64,000 nucleotides of DNA from Pseudocolwellia sp. AS88. Its GTDB lineage: Bacteria > Pseudomonadota > Gammaproteobacteria > Enterobacterales > Alteromonadaceae. Shown here in pieces: positions 28,212-38,857 of the stretch (position 1 is its first letter; each line of letters starts with the position of its first letter). The DNA is taken from positions 1-64,000 of the forward strand of contig NZ_JAUPEC010000014.1 of the NCBI RefSeq assembly GCF_030551755.1, in the 5' to 3' direction. The notes below the pieces were generated by a model that was not told the DNA's origin, did not search any database, and worked only from the letters and a program-made list of their open reading frames with translations. Position numbers and translations under genes: made by a program.

Positions 28212-29020
28212 GAATGTAACCAAGCTGATTCGTCATTTACGCAATGATTTATACCAGAAAATGTAATTCGAGTACTTTGTGTAAATGGGTTTTTATCAAT
28301 AGCACATTCGAGTTTGAATACTTCCGTGAGCTTTGAAGAAGTAAATACTGCTTCAGGCGTATCATCTGCTACTAACTTTCCGTTATTTAACATAATAATT
28401 CGGTCACAATATTGAGCAGCCAAATTAAGGTCATGAATAGTGATCAATAAAGTAATATTTAAGGTTTTAGCTAACATTAATATTTGATGTTGATAGTACA
28501 TATCGAGATGATTGGTCGGTTCGTCCATAATCAGGATATCAGGTGCTTGAACAATGGCTCGGGCAATTAATACACGTTGTTGCTCGCCTCCAGATAATGT
28601 ACTAAATATTTGATTTTTTTTATTAATCAAATCTACTTTAGTTAAAGCTTGTTCAATATTGTGTCTGTCAACATCCGTATTGGTATCAAATAAACCTTTA
28701 TGAGGAATTAATCCCATAGCGACTATATCAAGTACCGTTAAGTTAAATGCTGATTCTGAATGTTGGCTAACAACCGCTATTTTTTTAGCGATATCTTTTA
28801 TATTAAAAGTTTTTAGGGATTTACCGTTTAAATAAATATCACCCAAGAAATTTGAATATTCTCCATAGAGGCATTTTAGAAGAGAGGTTTTTCCTGCACC
28901 ATTTGGTCCTACTATCGCTACTGTCTCGCCTGCTTTTATATGCAGATTAATATCACTGAGGATATGTTTTTCATTTACACGCCAAGTAAGGCTATTCGCT
29001 TGTAAAACAAAGGAGGACAT
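28208..29020 (-). CDS. btuD: cobalamin ABC transporter ATP-binding protein
   Basis: A 270-residue ABC ATPase: Walker A VGPNGAGKTSLLK, Q-loop VVSQHSE, signature LSGGEQQRV, Walker B DILIMDEPTNHLD and H-loop ITIHDLN. The start at 29020 (MSSFVLQANSL) was chosen because AAGG lies about six bases upstream and the domain begins at once. A GTG at 29113 would add 31 unconserved residues. It is first in the operon, 167 bases after the cobalamin riboswitch. Confidence 0.92.
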   Translation of the reverse strand: MSSFVLQANSLTWRVNEKHILSDINLHIKAGETVAIVGPNGAGKTSLLKCLYGEYSNFLGDIYLNGKSLKTFNIKDIAKKIAVVSQHSESAFNLTVLDIVAMGLIPHKGLFDTNTDVDRHNIEQALTKVDLINKKNQIFSTLSGGEQQRVLIARAIVQAPDILIMDEPTNHLDMYYQHQILMLAKTLNITLLITIHDLNLAAQYCDRIIMLNNGKLVADDTPEAVFTSSKLTEVFKLECAIDKNPFTQSTRITFSGINHCVNDESAWLHS

Positions 29021-29120
29021 ATATGCCTTACTTACATAAACAAAATTATCAATGTTCAGGATATATAAAATATCAGAACCGGAAAGTATATTTGTGGGGG
29101 AATTTACAGACACTTAATTA

Positions 29121-29147
29121 AGAAAACACCTACTTAAAGCAAAGGTG
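29121..29147 (-). terminator. possible riboswitch expression-platform hairpin
   Basis: On the minus strand CACCT and AGGTG can pair around a 12-base loop, followed by TTTTCTT, between the cobalamin aptamer and btuD. It could be the ligand-controlled terminator, but the stem is short. Confidence 0.3.
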
Positions 29148-29186
29148 ATATTCTTAGCTGTCGTGTTACCCGCACGCGAAACTAAT

Positions 29187-29367
29187 AAGGTATTTAAGGC
29201 AGGTTTTCTGACTCATAGATATTTAAAAAAACAATATAGTTTAGTCACTATATTTTAAATTCTATTTACAGTTGCGGGAACAGTTGTAGATTTGAGAAAT
29301 TAACAATAACGACTCGCACTACATTCCCTTTTAAGTTTTTGGATTTAGTAAAACCAAAAAGCACCTT
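29187..29367 (-). promoter_or_regulatory. cobalamin riboswitch
   Basis: The minus strand carries the conserved B12 aptamer blocks in order: AAGGTGC at the 5' end, AAAAGGGAATG..GTGCGAGTC, the B12 box region TTCCCGCAACTGTAA, and GTCAGAAAACCTGCC near the 3' end. The closing stem pairs AAGGT (29363-29367) with ACCTT (29187-29191). It precedes btuD-btuC-cobT-cobS-cobC-cobO-btuF and would repress them when cobalamin is plentiful. Confidence 0.93.
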
Positions 29368-29565
29368 TAACATCATTATCTTACCATAAAACAATGTGAA
29401 AAATACTAAAAGACAAGGATATAGTCAGCTGTTTTCTTATGTTTTCGACTATTTAATCTATAAGTAATAGTGAACCTGTTTTTATAATGTGTAAATTTTT
29501 TTATAGTCTAGAATTAAAATAACTTAAAACATTTATTATTAGTTTTCACAAGGGATTTCAATAAC

Positions 29566-31551
29566 ATGGTGTTTGCAAATATATCATTTAGAAATAAGGT
29601 ATTAATCCTTTTAGCTTTACCTCTAACAGGATTTTTATGGATGAGTATTAGTTCTATAATCGATAACACAATAACAAGAAATGAAATGTCAGAACTATCG
29701 GATTTGACTGAGTTAACGATTGTTTATAGTGATCTCGTTCATGAATTACAAAAAGAACGGGGGGCGACAGCAGGCTTTATAAGTTCAAAAGGGGAAAAGT
29801 TTGGAGACATTCTCAGAAAACAAAGAAAATTAACCGACGAACGAATAAGTGCCTTAAATGATTTTTGGCAAGTAAATTATGAACATAGCTCAATAATTAT
29901 TGAACTACATACTAAGATTAGCCAACAAATTAAAGAAATTAAATCTGTTAGAGAAAATATAGATTCTTTAAAAATATCTTTGTCAAATGCGATCGGTTTT
30001 TATACAAATTTAAATAGTAAGTTATTAAGTGTTGCTGGGGTTATGAGCCATTTAAGTAGTAACGCAGAAATTAGTAAACAGGTTATTGCTTATTATAACT
30101 TTCTTCAGGCAAAAGAGAGAGCGGGTATAGAAAGAGCTGTTCTAAGTGGTGTATTTACGGTTAATGAATTCTCACAAGCCAATTACTATAAATTTATAAG
30201 CTTGTTGTCAGAGCAAAAAACTTACTTGAATAACTTTACTGTTTTTGCCTCACATGAACAAAAAAGTGCCTTTGAACAACTAGTAAAAAGTGATGCTGTT
30301 ATTGAAGTGGATAGATTGAGAAAAATCGCTCTTGATAAGTCAATGACCGGAGACTTTGGCATAGAAGCTACTTACTGGTTTCAGAAGGCTACAGATAGAA
30401 TTAAGCTTCTTAAAAACTTTGAGAATGAATTAGCTTATTCATCACTCAAATTAGCACATGATTTAAGAGACAAAGCTAAAAACTCGATGATAATAGCAGC
30501 CGTTAGTAAAGTGATTATGCTTATTTTCGTGTTTTTTATCTGCACACTTATTATCAAAGATTTGAACAAGCGAATAAAAGATCTAATGCGAGTTATGTTT
30601 AAACTAAGAAAAGATAAAGATCTGTCTGTTAGGTCTGTATACACAGATAAAAGTGAATTAGGAGTAATCTCTTCTTCTTTAAATGAAACTTTAGATGAAT
30701 TCGCAACCGCACTTATAGAAATAAAAGCAATTAGTGTCGCTCTATCGGACGAAGCTGAAGAAACAACGCAAACCTGTGAATATAGTTTTAAAAATATTGA
30801 AGAACAACAGACTGAAATATCATTAGTTGCTGCTGCTGTAGAAGAATTGTCTATGACTGTTAAAGAAGTTGCTATGAACATGCAAAGTGTTGCAGATGTT
30901 TCAAAGTCTACGGATGAGCAAGCACAATTAGGTCTTGAAACTGTACAAAAATCTTATCAATCTATCGAACTTCTTGCTGAAGAAATTAATAACTTGGCAT
31001 TAAGAATTAGTAGCTTACATGAAAGTAGCTCAAATATTACTAATATTGTTGATGTTATTAAATCGGTTGCAGAGCAAACTAACTTATTAGCTTTAAATGC
31101 AGCTATTGAAGCTGCAAGGGCGGGAGAGCAAGGACGAGGTTTTGCGGTTGTTGCTGACGAGGTGAGAACTCTTGCGCAACGGACTCAAGAATCTACGAGT
31201 GAAATAGAAAGTTTTATTTCTAATTTACAATCTGATGCAAATTATGCGTTTAATGTTATTGAAAATAGTAAATTAAAAGCCGCTGAAGCTGTAAGTAATT
31301 CAAAAGAGGTTGAACAATCCCTTAATGAAATCACTACTTCAGTTAGTCATATGTTTTCTTTATCTGATCAAGTTGCTACCGCTGTTGAAGAACAGTCAGT
31401 GGTAACACAAGAAGTTGCTCAGAACATTGTCAACATTGAAGGCAAGTCTTTAGAGTCAGTAGCTGGTTCTAAACAAATATTATCAACAGCTCAACATCAA
31501 GCGCTATTAGCTGTCTCTCTTCAAGATACAGCCAAAGAATTTATCTTATAA
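29566..31551 (+). CDS. methyl-accepting chemotaxis protein with NIT sensor domain
   Basis: A 661-residue transducer. One span near residues 10-30, then a periplasmic helical sensor matching the nitrate/nitrite-sensing NIT domain ([17 protein letters not shown] and following), a second span near 310-330 ([21 protein letters not shown]), a HAMP-like linker and the cytoplasmic coiled-coil. Its hairpin tip reads [20 protein letters not shown] then [24 protein letters not shown] lies upstream of the ATG. It is monocistronic, with a terminator after it. The nitrate ligand is suggested only by the family name. Confidence 0.93.
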   Translation: MVFANISFRNKVLILLALPLTGFLWMSISSIIDNTITRNEMSELSDLTELTIVYSDLVHELQKERGATAGFISSKGEKFGDILRKQRKLTDERISALNDFWQVNYEHSSIIIELHTKISQQIKEIKSVRENIDSLKISLSNAIGFYTNLNSKLLSVAGVMSHLSSNAEISKQVIAYYNFLQAKERAGIERAVLSGVFTVNEFSQANYYKFISLLSEQKTYLNNFTVFASHEQKSAFEQLVKSDAVIEVDRLRKIALDKSMTGDFGIEATYWFQKATDRIKLLKNFENELAYSSLKLAHDLRDKAKNSMIIAAVSKVIMLIFVFFICTLIIKDLNKRIKDLMRVMFKLRKDKDLSVRSVYTDKSELGVISSSLNETLDEFATALIEIKAISVALSDEAEETTQTCEYSFKNIEEQQTEISLVAAAVEELSMTVKEVAMNMQSVADVSKSTDEQAQLGLETVQKSYQSIELLAEEINNLALRISSLHESSSNITNIVDVIKSVAEQTNLLALNAAIEAARAGEQGRGFAVVADEVRTLAQRTQESTSEIESFISNLQSDANYAFNVIENSKLKAAEAVSNSKEVEQSLNEITTSVSHMFSLSDQVATAVEEQSVVTQEVAQNIVNIEGKSLESVAGSKQILSTAQHQALLAVSLQDTAKEFIL

Positions 31552-31577
31552 TATTGTGTAAATTGTTTCTTCATACT

Positions 31578-31608
31578 AAAAGGTACTCTCTAATGAGTAC
31601 CTTTTTTA
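31578..31608 (+). terminator. terminator after the chemoreceptor gene
   Basis: AAAGGTACTC pairs with GAGTACCTTT around a TCTAAT loop, followed by a T-run. Confidence 0.9.
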
Positions 31609-31949
31609 TATAACGTTATAAATTTTACTTTACTTAAGAGCGATCTGCCTTTTTAAATAATAGTTATACAACTCTATTAAACATAAAATATAAAATGTCA
31701 GATTAAACTTTTATTTTTTGACAGTTTTTTGAAATAGTAGATTTGTATTTTAAATGTTATTTTAGATAACCTAACTTGTGTGACAGTATATGTTATTTAA
31801 GAAACCGAATTATAAAGTGATTTTAGCTAAATTGAGTTATTACCCCTTATAAACACAAATTAGTATGACTTTGTTTTTGCACAATAATCCTGTTTGTTCG
31901 AATGTTCAAATAACCTTAAAATGACTAATTTTCCAAAGGAAGTCTATTA
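31609..31949. other. 341-base gap, no gene seen
   Basis: Very AT-rich region before the S33 peptidase gene, presumably holding its promoter. No RNA, repeat or convincing promoter pair was recognised. Confidence 0.5.
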
Positions 31950-33395
31950 ATGAATAAAGCTTTGCCTTTTCTATTTTTACTTATTTTAATTTGTTTTAAT
32001 GGTACTTCTCGAGCTAATGAAAATACTAATATAGAAAATTGCCATCTTGATGGCATAAGAACTCAAGTTACTTGCGGTAGCTTGTTGGTTCCTGAAAATT
32101 ATAAGCAACCTGAAGGTAAGAAAATTTCTATTAACTTTGCTGTTTTACCTGCTATAGATAATTCTGAAAATAAAGAACCTTTAATGTTTTTAGCCGGAGG
32201 GCCAGGACAAGCTGCAGTTGAATTAGCGGCGCATATAATTAATAGTTTTGCTGAAATAAGAAAAACACGAGATATTATCTTAGTAGATCAACGTGGTACC
32301 GGGTTATCACAACCTATGTTATGTGATGAGAACGATACCGAGCAATTATACAATGTTATCCCTGAAGATTACGCAGAACAGGACGTTATTGATTGTGTAG
32401 AACAATTTAAAGAAAGCCACCAACTAAGCCAATACAACAGTGAAAATGCAATACGCGATTTTGATGCTGTAAGACAAGCTTTAGGTCATAAAAAAGTGCA
32501 TTTGTACGGTGCTTCATATGGTACTCGTGCTGCACTGGTTTATATGCGCTTATTTCCTGATTCAATTCAAAGTGTGGTACTCGACAGCGTAGGTCCTATA
32601 GAAGTACCTATAGGTTTGTTTGGTGCAAGCTCAGCTCGATCTTTTAACTTATTGTTAGAGCATTGTTTGAATGATGAAAGCTGTAATAAAGCTTATCCAA
32701 ACTTAAGAGAAGAGTTTGATACAGTAGTCGATCGTTTATCGAAAAATACAGTGTCAATATCGATCAATCATCCAAGGTTAGGCACAAAAATAGCATTTAA
32801 TTTGAGTCACTTAAAGTTTGTAAATAACATTTTTAAACAGCTTTATAGTATGGAAACACGTAGTTTAGTGCCTTTAATCATCCACCAAGCATTTTTAGAA
32901 AACTACCAACCTTTGATTGGTTTAATTTCTACTAGTGATGGCGGCATGAGTATGTATGTTGGGTTAACTTTTAATATTGTTTGTAATGAGGATATACCAA
33001 GAATAACTCAAACTATGTTAGAGCAAGACAGCGACAATGATTTTGGCAGAGGCAGTACTCAAACCGTTTACCAATCAGCTTGTAAGGTATGGCCTAAATA
33101 TGAAGTTGATGCTGAGTTTTATCAGCCCGTGGTGGCTAATATTCCTACCTTAATTCTTTCTGGGGATTTAGATCCTGTTACGCCTCCAAGTAATGGCGAA
33201 ATATCAGCAAGTACTTTAGTTAATAGCCATCACATCATTTCAAAGAATAATGCTCATATTGTTGCTTCTTCGCCATGTGGTGTTGGCATGGTTAATGAAT
33301 TTTTAGAACATTTAAATCCTAAAGATGTTGATTCATCTTGTTTAGCAGAGTTACCTAGCGAGTCATTCATGACAAGTTTAAACGGCAGTATATAA
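31950..33395 (+). CDS. exported alpha/beta-hydrolase, S33 peptidase family with TAP-like C terminus
   Basis: 481 residues with a signal peptide (FLFLLILICFNGTSRA). The mature enzyme has FLAGGPGQAAVELAA (oxyanion loop), ILVDQRGTGLSQP, the nucleophile elbow HLYGASYGTRAALVY, the acid in LILSGDLDPVTPP and a His in NNAHIVASSPCG. This is the layout of tripeptidyl aminopeptidase and proline iminopeptidase-like enzymes. It is periplasmic or secreted. It starts 11 bases upstream of a NatAB-type exporter, so the three genes form one operon. In several marine bacteria this trio recurs, but the joint role is unknown to me. Confidence 0.87.
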   Translation: MNKALPFLFLLILICFNGTSRANENTNIENCHLDGIRTQVTCGSLLVPENYKQPEGKKISINFAVLPAIDNSENKEPLMFLAGGPGQAAVELAAHIINSFAEIRKTRDIILVDQRGTGLSQPMLCDENDTEQLYNVIPEDYAEQDVIDCVEQFKESHQLSQYNSENAIRDFDAVRQALGHKKVHLYGASYGTRAALVYMRLFPDSIQSVVLDSVGPIEVPIGLFGASSARSFNLLLEHCLNDESCNKAYPNLREEFDTVVDRLSKNTVSISINHPRLGTKIAFNLSHLKFVNNIFKQLYSMETRSLVPLIIHQAFLENYQPLIGLISTSDGGMSMYVGLTFNIVCNEDIPRITQTMLEQDSDNDFGRGSTQTVYQSACKVWPKYEVDAEFYQPVVANIPTLILSGDLDPVTPPSNGEISASTLVNSHHIISKNNAHIVASSPCGVGMVNEFLEHLNPKDVDSSCLAELPSESFMTSLNGSI

Positions 33396-33405
33396 GGCGA
33401 TTGTT

Positions 33406-34155
33406 ATGATTGAAGTTAATAATTTACATAAGTCTTTTTTACGAACTAAAAAGCAACAAGTTAAAGCCCTTAATGGTTTGTCATTCACAGCAAAAGATGG
33501 CGAAATTACTGGGATTTTAGGACCTAATGGTGCTGGTAAAACAACTTGTTTACGTACACTTTATGGTTTGTTAAAAGCCGATTCAGGTTCAGCAGTAATT
33601 GATGGTATTCAGGTAAGCCAGTCACCGATTGAAGCACGTGCTAAGTTAGGTATATTCCCTGATAAGTTTGGTTTATATGAGCGCTTAACGGCTTATGAAC
33701 AAATTGATTATTTTGCCAGTATTCATGGTTTACAAGGCGCTGCCAAACATAAAGCTATTGAAGTGATTATCCAAGAATTAGAGATGGAAGAACTTGCTCA
33801 CCGTAAAACCCAAGGCTTTTCTCAGGGACAACGAATGAAGGTGACTTTAGCGCAAGCTTTAGTACATCAACCACAAAATTTTGTACTGGATGAACCAACA
33901 CGTGGTTTAGATGTTATGAGTACACGTGTGTTAAGAAATCATTTAGCCAAGTTCCGAGATAAAGGACACTGTATTTTGTTTTCATCCCACGTTATGCAAG
34001 AAGTTGCTGCTTTATGTGATCGCGTCATCATAGTGGCAAATGGAAAGCTTGCAGCACAAGGAACACCTACAGAATTATGTGAATTAGCCGGTGAAGCTTT
34101 ATTAGAAGATGCCTTTGTTAAACTTATTGGCTCTGATGAAGGGGTAGCAGCATGA
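33406..34155 (+). CDS. natA: ABC transporter ATP-binding protein, NatA type
   Basis: A 249-residue ATPase: Walker A LGPNGAGKTTCLRTL, signature FSQGQRMKVTLAQAL, Walker B FVLDEPTRGLDVMS and H-loop LFSSHVMQEV. The sequence is closest by eye to NatA, the ATPase of sodium-extruding ABC exporters. The stop overlaps the permease start (ATGA). Gene symbol by resemblance only. Confidence 0.85.
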   Translation: MIEVNNLHKSFLRTKKQQVKALNGLSFTAKDGEITGILGPNGAGKTTCLRTLYGLLKADSGSAVIDGIQVSQSPIEARAKLGIFPDKFGLYERLTAYEQIDYFASIHGLQGAAKHKAIEVIIQELEMEELAHRKTQGFSQGQRMKVTLAQALVHQPQNFVLDEPTRGLDVMSTRVLRNHLAKFRDKGHCILFSSHVMQEVAALCDRVIIVANGKLAAQGTPTELCELAGEALLEDAFVKLIGSDEGVAA

Positions 34156-35315
34156 TCCAGTTTAAGGCGCTCTTAATAAAAGAATTTAAAGAAGCTTTCA
34201 GAGACAAACGTGCTCTTATGGTTGCTATGACAATGGCGATGTTAGCTCCTGTCATGATTTTAGTGCTATCTAAAACCATGATCAAAGAAATGGTAGAAAC
34301 TCCACCTGTGTATTTAAATATAACGGGTGAAAATTTTGCACCTAAGTTAATGAATCAGCTTAGGCAAAATAATATTTTCTCGTTAGCAGATGCCCCTGAA
34401 AATTTACATGATCTTTGGAAAGAACGTAATATTGAATTAATGATCCCAGATGATTTTGTTGAAAATATGCAAGAAGGGCGGGTTATAACAATTACTTTAC
34501 GAGCAGACTTTAGTGAAAAAGCACTCAACTCACCGATTCGACGCGTTAAAAATGAAATTAATCTTTATGGTCAAAGCATAGGAGCTAAGCGTCTTATTGT
34601 GCGAGGAATAGATCCTCGTATTTTAAGGCCGATCAATATTAATGACCAAGATACTTCCGAGCCTAACAGCAATGCAATGTTCATCTCCTTAATGCTTGGA
34701 TTGTATGTATTAATGGCGGCTTTTATGTCGGGACTTTCAGTTGCTATTGATTCAAGTGCTGGCGAACGTGAACGCAACGTATTAGAAATGTTGTTATGTC
34801 AGCCTGTAAGTACGTTTAAAATAGTATTAGCTAAGTTGTGTTGCGCCAGTACTATTTCGATAATCGGTGTAACGTTAACCTTAGTCTTAACATCCTTCTC
34901 TGTAAGTTTTGTTGATTTAACTAAAATAGGGGCAACTTTTAATTTAAACGTTTACATGGTTTTATTCTTAATTTTACTCTTATTACCTATCAGCTTTTTT
35001 GCTTCGGCTTTACAATTATTCGTATCTTTTCAAGCCAAAAGCTTTAAAGAAGCTCAGTCGACAGTGAGTATGATTATTATGTTACCTGCGATGATCCCTG
35101 TAGCCTTAATGTTTATTGATGACAAACCAGCATGGTTAGATTGGTTACCTGTTTCGGGTCAGTCATTATTAATGGACGACTTATTTAAAGGTTTAGCTAT
35201 TAACTGGGCTGCTTTTGCTGGAACAGCGATTGTAACCATAGGTATTACCGCTATTTTAGTTACTGTACTGTCTTTACGTTTAAAATCTGAAAAAGTTGTT
35301 TTGGCTTTAAGTTAG
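34152..35315 (+). CDS. natB: ABC exporter permease, NatB type (ABC-2)
   Basis: A 387-residue membrane protein. A first span (LMVAMTMAMLAPVMILVLS) precedes a roughly 140-residue extracytoplasmic domain. Then come about five C-terminal spans, with the ABC-2 hallmark DSSAGERERNVLEMLLCQPVS between them. This is the usual layout of NatB/YhgE-like permeases. It is translationally coupled to natA. Substrate is not proven; sodium or a peptide are both possible, and the adjacent peptidase hints at the latter. Confidence 0.85.
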   Translation: MIQFKALLIKEFKEAFRDKRALMVAMTMAMLAPVMILVLSKTMIKEMVETPPVYLNITGENFAPKLMNQLRQNNIFSLADAPENLHDLWKERNIELMIPDDFVENMQEGRVITITLRADFSEKALNSPIRRVKNEINLYGQSIGAKRLIVRGIDPRILRPININDQDTSEPNSNAMFISLMLGLYVLMAAFMSGLSVAIDSSAGERERNVLEMLLCQPVSTFKIVLAKLCCASTISIIGVTLTLVLTSFSVSFVDLTKIGATFNLNVYMVLFLILLLLPISFFASALQLFVSFQAKSFKEAQSTVSMIIMLPAMIPVALMFIDDKPAWLDWLPVSGQSLLMDDLFKGLAINWAAFAGTAIVTIGITAILVTVLSLRLKSEKVVLALS

Positions 35316-35803
35316 GTTCAAGTTAAACGTTGCTTTGCTAAAGATTACATTTTAGATCTTTGTTGCGGAGTTTAGCTTTACGCAATGTTTTTTTTGATTT
35401 GTACTCTTACTTTAATATTGTGTTTGCCTTCTGGGTAATACATTATTCGTTGTATTGTTTGTTTGTGCGTATTATATTCAGTTTATTGTGTAGAAGATGG
35501 TGTTGTATTTTTATTTATGATTGATTTACGTGTTTACTAAAATACTTTTTCGATCTCATCGCCTTTTATAATAACGAGTTGAAGAAAATAAATTAACTCG
35601 AGTTTAGAGGGATTTTTTTATTCTAACTATTAAGGCATAACAGATTACTAAATCGACTAACATTATCACTTAACATTTATATATTTTGCATATACAAAAT
35701 TACAAGATTCAGGCAAAATACGGCCCATAAATTTTATTGATTTTTATTGAATGTACCCCCACAGCCCAAGATGATTGACTGGCTGATTACTTGAGGATTT
35801 AAC
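35316..35803. other. 488-base gap upstream of glyA
   Basis: AT-rich intergenic region presumably holding the glyA promoter and regulators. One short inverted repeat, ATTTTG (35683-35688) with CAAAAT (35695-35700), is visible. I see no glycine or SAM-type riboswitch and no gene. Confidence 0.5.
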
Positions 35804-37060
35804 ATGCTTACACGTGACATGAACATTGCAGATTTTGATGCTGAATTGTTTGAGGCTATGGCCAAAGAAACAGTTCGCCAAGAAGAACACATCGAACTTA
35901 TCGCTTCAGAAAATTACTGTAGTACTCGCGTACTTGAAGCTCAAGGCTCTCAGTTAACAAATAAATATGCTGAAGGTTACCCTGGCAAGCGTTATTACGG
36001 CGGTTGTGAGTTTGTTGATGTTGCTGAGCAATTAGCTATTGATCGTGCTAAAGAACTTTTTGGTGCTACATATGCGAATGTTCAACCACATGCTGGTTCA
36101 CAAGCAAACGCAGCGGTTTTCCAAGCGTTAGTAACACCAGGCGGAAAAGTATTAGGTATGAGCTTAGCTCATGGTGGTCATTTAACTCATGGTTCACATG
36201 TAAACTTTTCTGGTAAATCTTATGAAGCTTTCCAATACGGTTTAGATCCAGAAACTGGTGATATTGATTACGTAGAATTAGAGCGTTTAGCTGTAGAACA
36301 TAAACCAGAAATGATCATTGGTGGTTTTTCAGCGTTTTCAGGTATTGTTGACTGGGCTCGCATGCGTACTATCGCAGACAAAGTTGGCGCATATTTCTTC
36401 GTAGATATGGCTCACGTTGCTGGTTTAGTTGCTGCTGGTTTATACCCTAACCCAGTTCCACATGCTCATGTAGTTTCAACAACTACACATAAAACATTAG
36501 CTGGCCCACGTGGCGGTTTAATTGTTTCTGCATGTGATGATGAAGACATTTACAAGAAATTAAACAGTGCTGTATTCCCTGGTGGTCAAGGTGGTCCTTT
36601 AATGCACGTTATTGCAGCAAAAGCAGTAGCATTTAAAGAAGCTTTACAACCAGAATTTAAAGTTTACCAACAAGGTGTTTTAGATAACGCTAAAGCTATG
36701 GTTTCGGTACTTCAAGACCGTGGTTACAAAGTTGTATCAAACAAAACTGACAACCACTTATTATTATTAGACCTAATTGATAAAGATATTACCGGTAAAG
36801 ATGCAGATGCTGCATTAGGTAAAGCTCATATCACAGTAAACAAAAACTCAGTACCAAACGATCCTCGTTCACCGTTTGTAACTTCAGGTTTGCGTTTAGG
36901 TACACCAGCAATTACTCGTCGTGGTTTTGGTGTTGAAGAAACTAAAGAATTAACAAGCTGGATTTGTGATATTCTTGACGATATTACTAATGAAGAAACG
37001 ATTACAGCTGTTCAAGGTAAAGTTAAAGAGCTTTGTTCACGTTTCCCTGTTTACGGTTAA
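35804..37060 (+). CDS. glyA: serine hydroxymethyltransferase
   Basis: Interconverts serine and glycine while charging tetrahydrofolate with a one-carbon unit; PLP enzyme of the cytosol. The 418-residue product is full length, with [20 protein letters not shown], the folate/PLP loop [20 protein letters not shown] and the PLP-lysine motif [16 protein letters not shown]. Codon use is regular, as expected of a highly expressed gene. It is followed by its own terminator and then the nrdR-rib operon, an order common in gammaproteobacteria. Confidence 0.98.
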   Translation: MLTRDMNIADFDAELFEAMAKETVRQEEHIELIASENYCSTRVLEAQGSQLTNKYAEGYPGKRYYGGCEFVDVAEQLAIDRAKELFGATYANVQPHAGSQANAAVFQALVTPGGKVLGMSLAHGGHLTHGSHVNFSGKSYEAFQYGLDPETGDIDYVELERLAVEHKPEMIIGGFSAFSGIVDWARMRTIADKVGAYFFVDMAHVAGLVAAGLYPNPVPHAHVVSTTTHKTLAGPRGGLIVSACDDEDIYKKLNSAVFPGGQGGPLMHVIAAKAVAFKEALQPEFKVYQQGVLDNAKAMVSVLQDRGYKVVSNKTDNHLLLLDLIDKDITGKDADAALGKAHITVNKNSVPNDPRSPFVTSGLRLGTPAITRRGFGVEETKELTSWICDILDDITNEETITAVQGKVKELCSRFPVYG

Positions 37061-37104
37061 TTCGTTAAACAGAACAGTAGTTTGAATTGTTAATATCGAA
37101 TAGA

Positions 37105-37128
37105 ATGGCCGCATTAGCGGCCATTTTT
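37105..37128 (+). terminator. terminator after glyA
   Basis: ATGGCCGC pairs with GCGGCCAT around ATTA, followed by a T-run. Confidence 0.9.
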
Positions 37129-37172
37129 ATTTATTGAATAAATTGCTTTCATACCAGTTGTAGGATCACACC

Positions 37173-37628
37173 ATGCATTGTCCTTTTTGCTCAGAAACAG
37201 AGACTAAAGTTATCGATTCAAGATTAGTTGCTGACGGACATCAAGTTAGAAGAAGACGTGAATGTTTAGCTTGTAGCGAACGATATACAACGTTTGAAAT
37301 AGCAGAGCTTGTTATGCCAAAAATCATTAAACGAGATGGTTCAAGAGAACCGTTTAATGAAGATAAAATGCGTAATGGTTTAGTAAGAGCTTTAGAGAAA
37401 AGACCTGTAAGCGTTGAAAATGTAGAGCTTGTTATTAACAAGGTAAAGTCTGCGCTGCGCGCAACAGGTGAGCGAGAAATTTCTAGTGAAATGCTAGGTA
37501 ATACTATTATGGAACAACTTAAAGATTTAGATAAAGTGGCTTATGTCCGTTTTGCCTCTGTGTATCGTTCCTTTGAAGACATTAAAGAATTTGGTGAAGA
37601 AATAGCTCGTTTAGGTGACGAAAAATAA
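37173..37628 (+). CDS. nrdR: transcriptional repressor NrdR
   Basis: A 151-residue regulator of ribonucleotide reductase genes. The N-terminal zinc ribbon ([17 protein letters not shown], then [16 protein letters not shown]) is followed by an ATP-cone domain ([19 protein letters not shown]) that senses ATP and dATP. Full length. It leads the nrdR-ribD-ribE-ribB cluster, with 3 bases to ribD. Confidence 0.97.
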   Translation: MHCPFCSETETKVIDSRLVADGHQVRRRRECLACSERYTTFEIAELVMPKIIKRDGSREPFNEDKMRNGLVRALEKRPVSVENVELVINKVKSALRATGEREISSEMLGNTIMEQLKDLDKVAYVRFASVYRSFEDIKEFGEEIARLGDEK

Positions 37629-37631
37629 CTT

Positions 37632-38813
37632 ATGACAATATTTTCAGTACAAGATCACGAGTATATGCAGCGAGCTTTATCGCTGGCAAAACTTGCTCAT
37701 TATACGACATCTCCTAATCCGAGGGTTGGCTGTGTACTAGTAAAAGATAATATTGTTGTGGGCGAGGGTTATCATGTTAAAGCTGGGCAAGGTCATGCTG
37801 AAGTAAATGCGTTGAAACAGGCAGGCGATCTGGCAAAAGGTGCGACCGCTTACGTGACTCTTGAGCCTTGCAGTCATTATGGACGTACGCCTCCTTGTGC
37901 TGAAGGCTTAATAAAAGCGGGGATAAAACATCTTATCGCTGCAATGGTAGATCCAAATCCACAAGTTTCAGGTAATGGTTTAAAAATGCTTGAAGCTGCA
38001 GGTATAACAACGCAATACGGTTTATTAGAACAAGAAGCCCAAAGTTTAAATGTAGGCTTTATTCAGTTAATGACAACTAAATTACCTTACGTCCGTTGTA
38101 AATTAGCATCAAGTATTGATGGTAAAACAGCTATGGCAAGTGGTGAAAGTAAATGGATAACTGGATCAGCAGCTAGGCGAAATGTACAACGTCTTCGAGC
38201 CCAAAGCTGTGCTGTTATTACGGGGGCTGATTCTGTTTTAACAGATAATGCTAAAATGAATGTTCGTTGGAGTGAATTAGGTGAGCTTAAAGAGCGTTAT
38301 GCACAAGACGATTTACGTCAACCTATTAGGGTGATCATAGATTCTCAAAATAGGTTAACGCCAGACCTAGCTTTATTTTCAATAGAATCGCCAGTAATTA
38401 TATTCACTCATAGTATTGAAAATAGCGTAAAGTGGCCATATTTTGTAGAACATGTAAGTGTTCCTTTTAGTGAAAATATTGCCACAAATCGGCTAGAAGA
38501 AAACGATTTAAAATCATCAAGTAAAGCCACTAAAAAATTAAATTTAAAGAGTATTTTATCTATTTTAGGTAAGCGTGGTTTGAATGATGTATTGATTGAG
38601 TCAGGTGCCAAATTAACGGGGGCATTTGTTGAGCAAGACCTAGTAGATGAGTTTATTCTTTTTCAAGCGCCTAAATTAATGGGAGCAGATGGAAAAAGTC
38701 TACTTAATATGAATAATCTTCAAGCTTTATCAGAAGCTAAAAAACTAACTTATACTGATGTACGTATGGTAGGCGAAGATATACGCATCACGGCAAAAAT
38801 ACATAAAAATTAA
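37632..38813 (+). CDS. ribD: bifunctional riboflavin deaminase/reductase RibD
   Basis: Catalyses two successive riboflavin-pathway steps. The 393-residue product has an N-terminal deaminase (GHAEVNAL, then TLEPCSHYGRTPPC: zinc His/Cys and catalytic Glu) and a C-terminal reductase (RCKLASSIDGKTAMASGESK, then DVLIESGAKLTGAF). Compared with E. coli (367) there is a modest insertion near residues 270-310 with a Lys/Ser-rich stretch. In operon with nrdR and ribE. Confidence 0.96.
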   Translation: MTIFSVQDHEYMQRALSLAKLAHYTTSPNPRVGCVLVKDNIVVGEGYHVKAGQGHAEVNALKQAGDLAKGATAYVTLEPCSHYGRTPPCAEGLIKAGIKHLIAAMVDPNPQVSGNGLKMLEAAGITTQYGLLEQEAQSLNVGFIQLMTTKLPYVRCKLASSIDGKTAMASGESKWITGSAARRNVQRLRAQSCAVITGADSVLTDNAKMNVRWSELGELKERYAQDDLRQPIRVIIDSQNRLTPDLALFSIESPVIIFTHSIENSVKWPYFVEHVSVPFSENIATNRLEENDLKSSSKATKKLNLKSILSILGKRGLNDVLIESGAKLTGAFVEQDLVDEFILFQAPKLMGADGKSLLNMNNLQALSEAKKLTYTDVRMVGEDIRITAKIHKN

Positions 38814-38857
38814 AGTCATAAGACTTATTTAAATAGCTAAACTAACAAGAGTTACTC

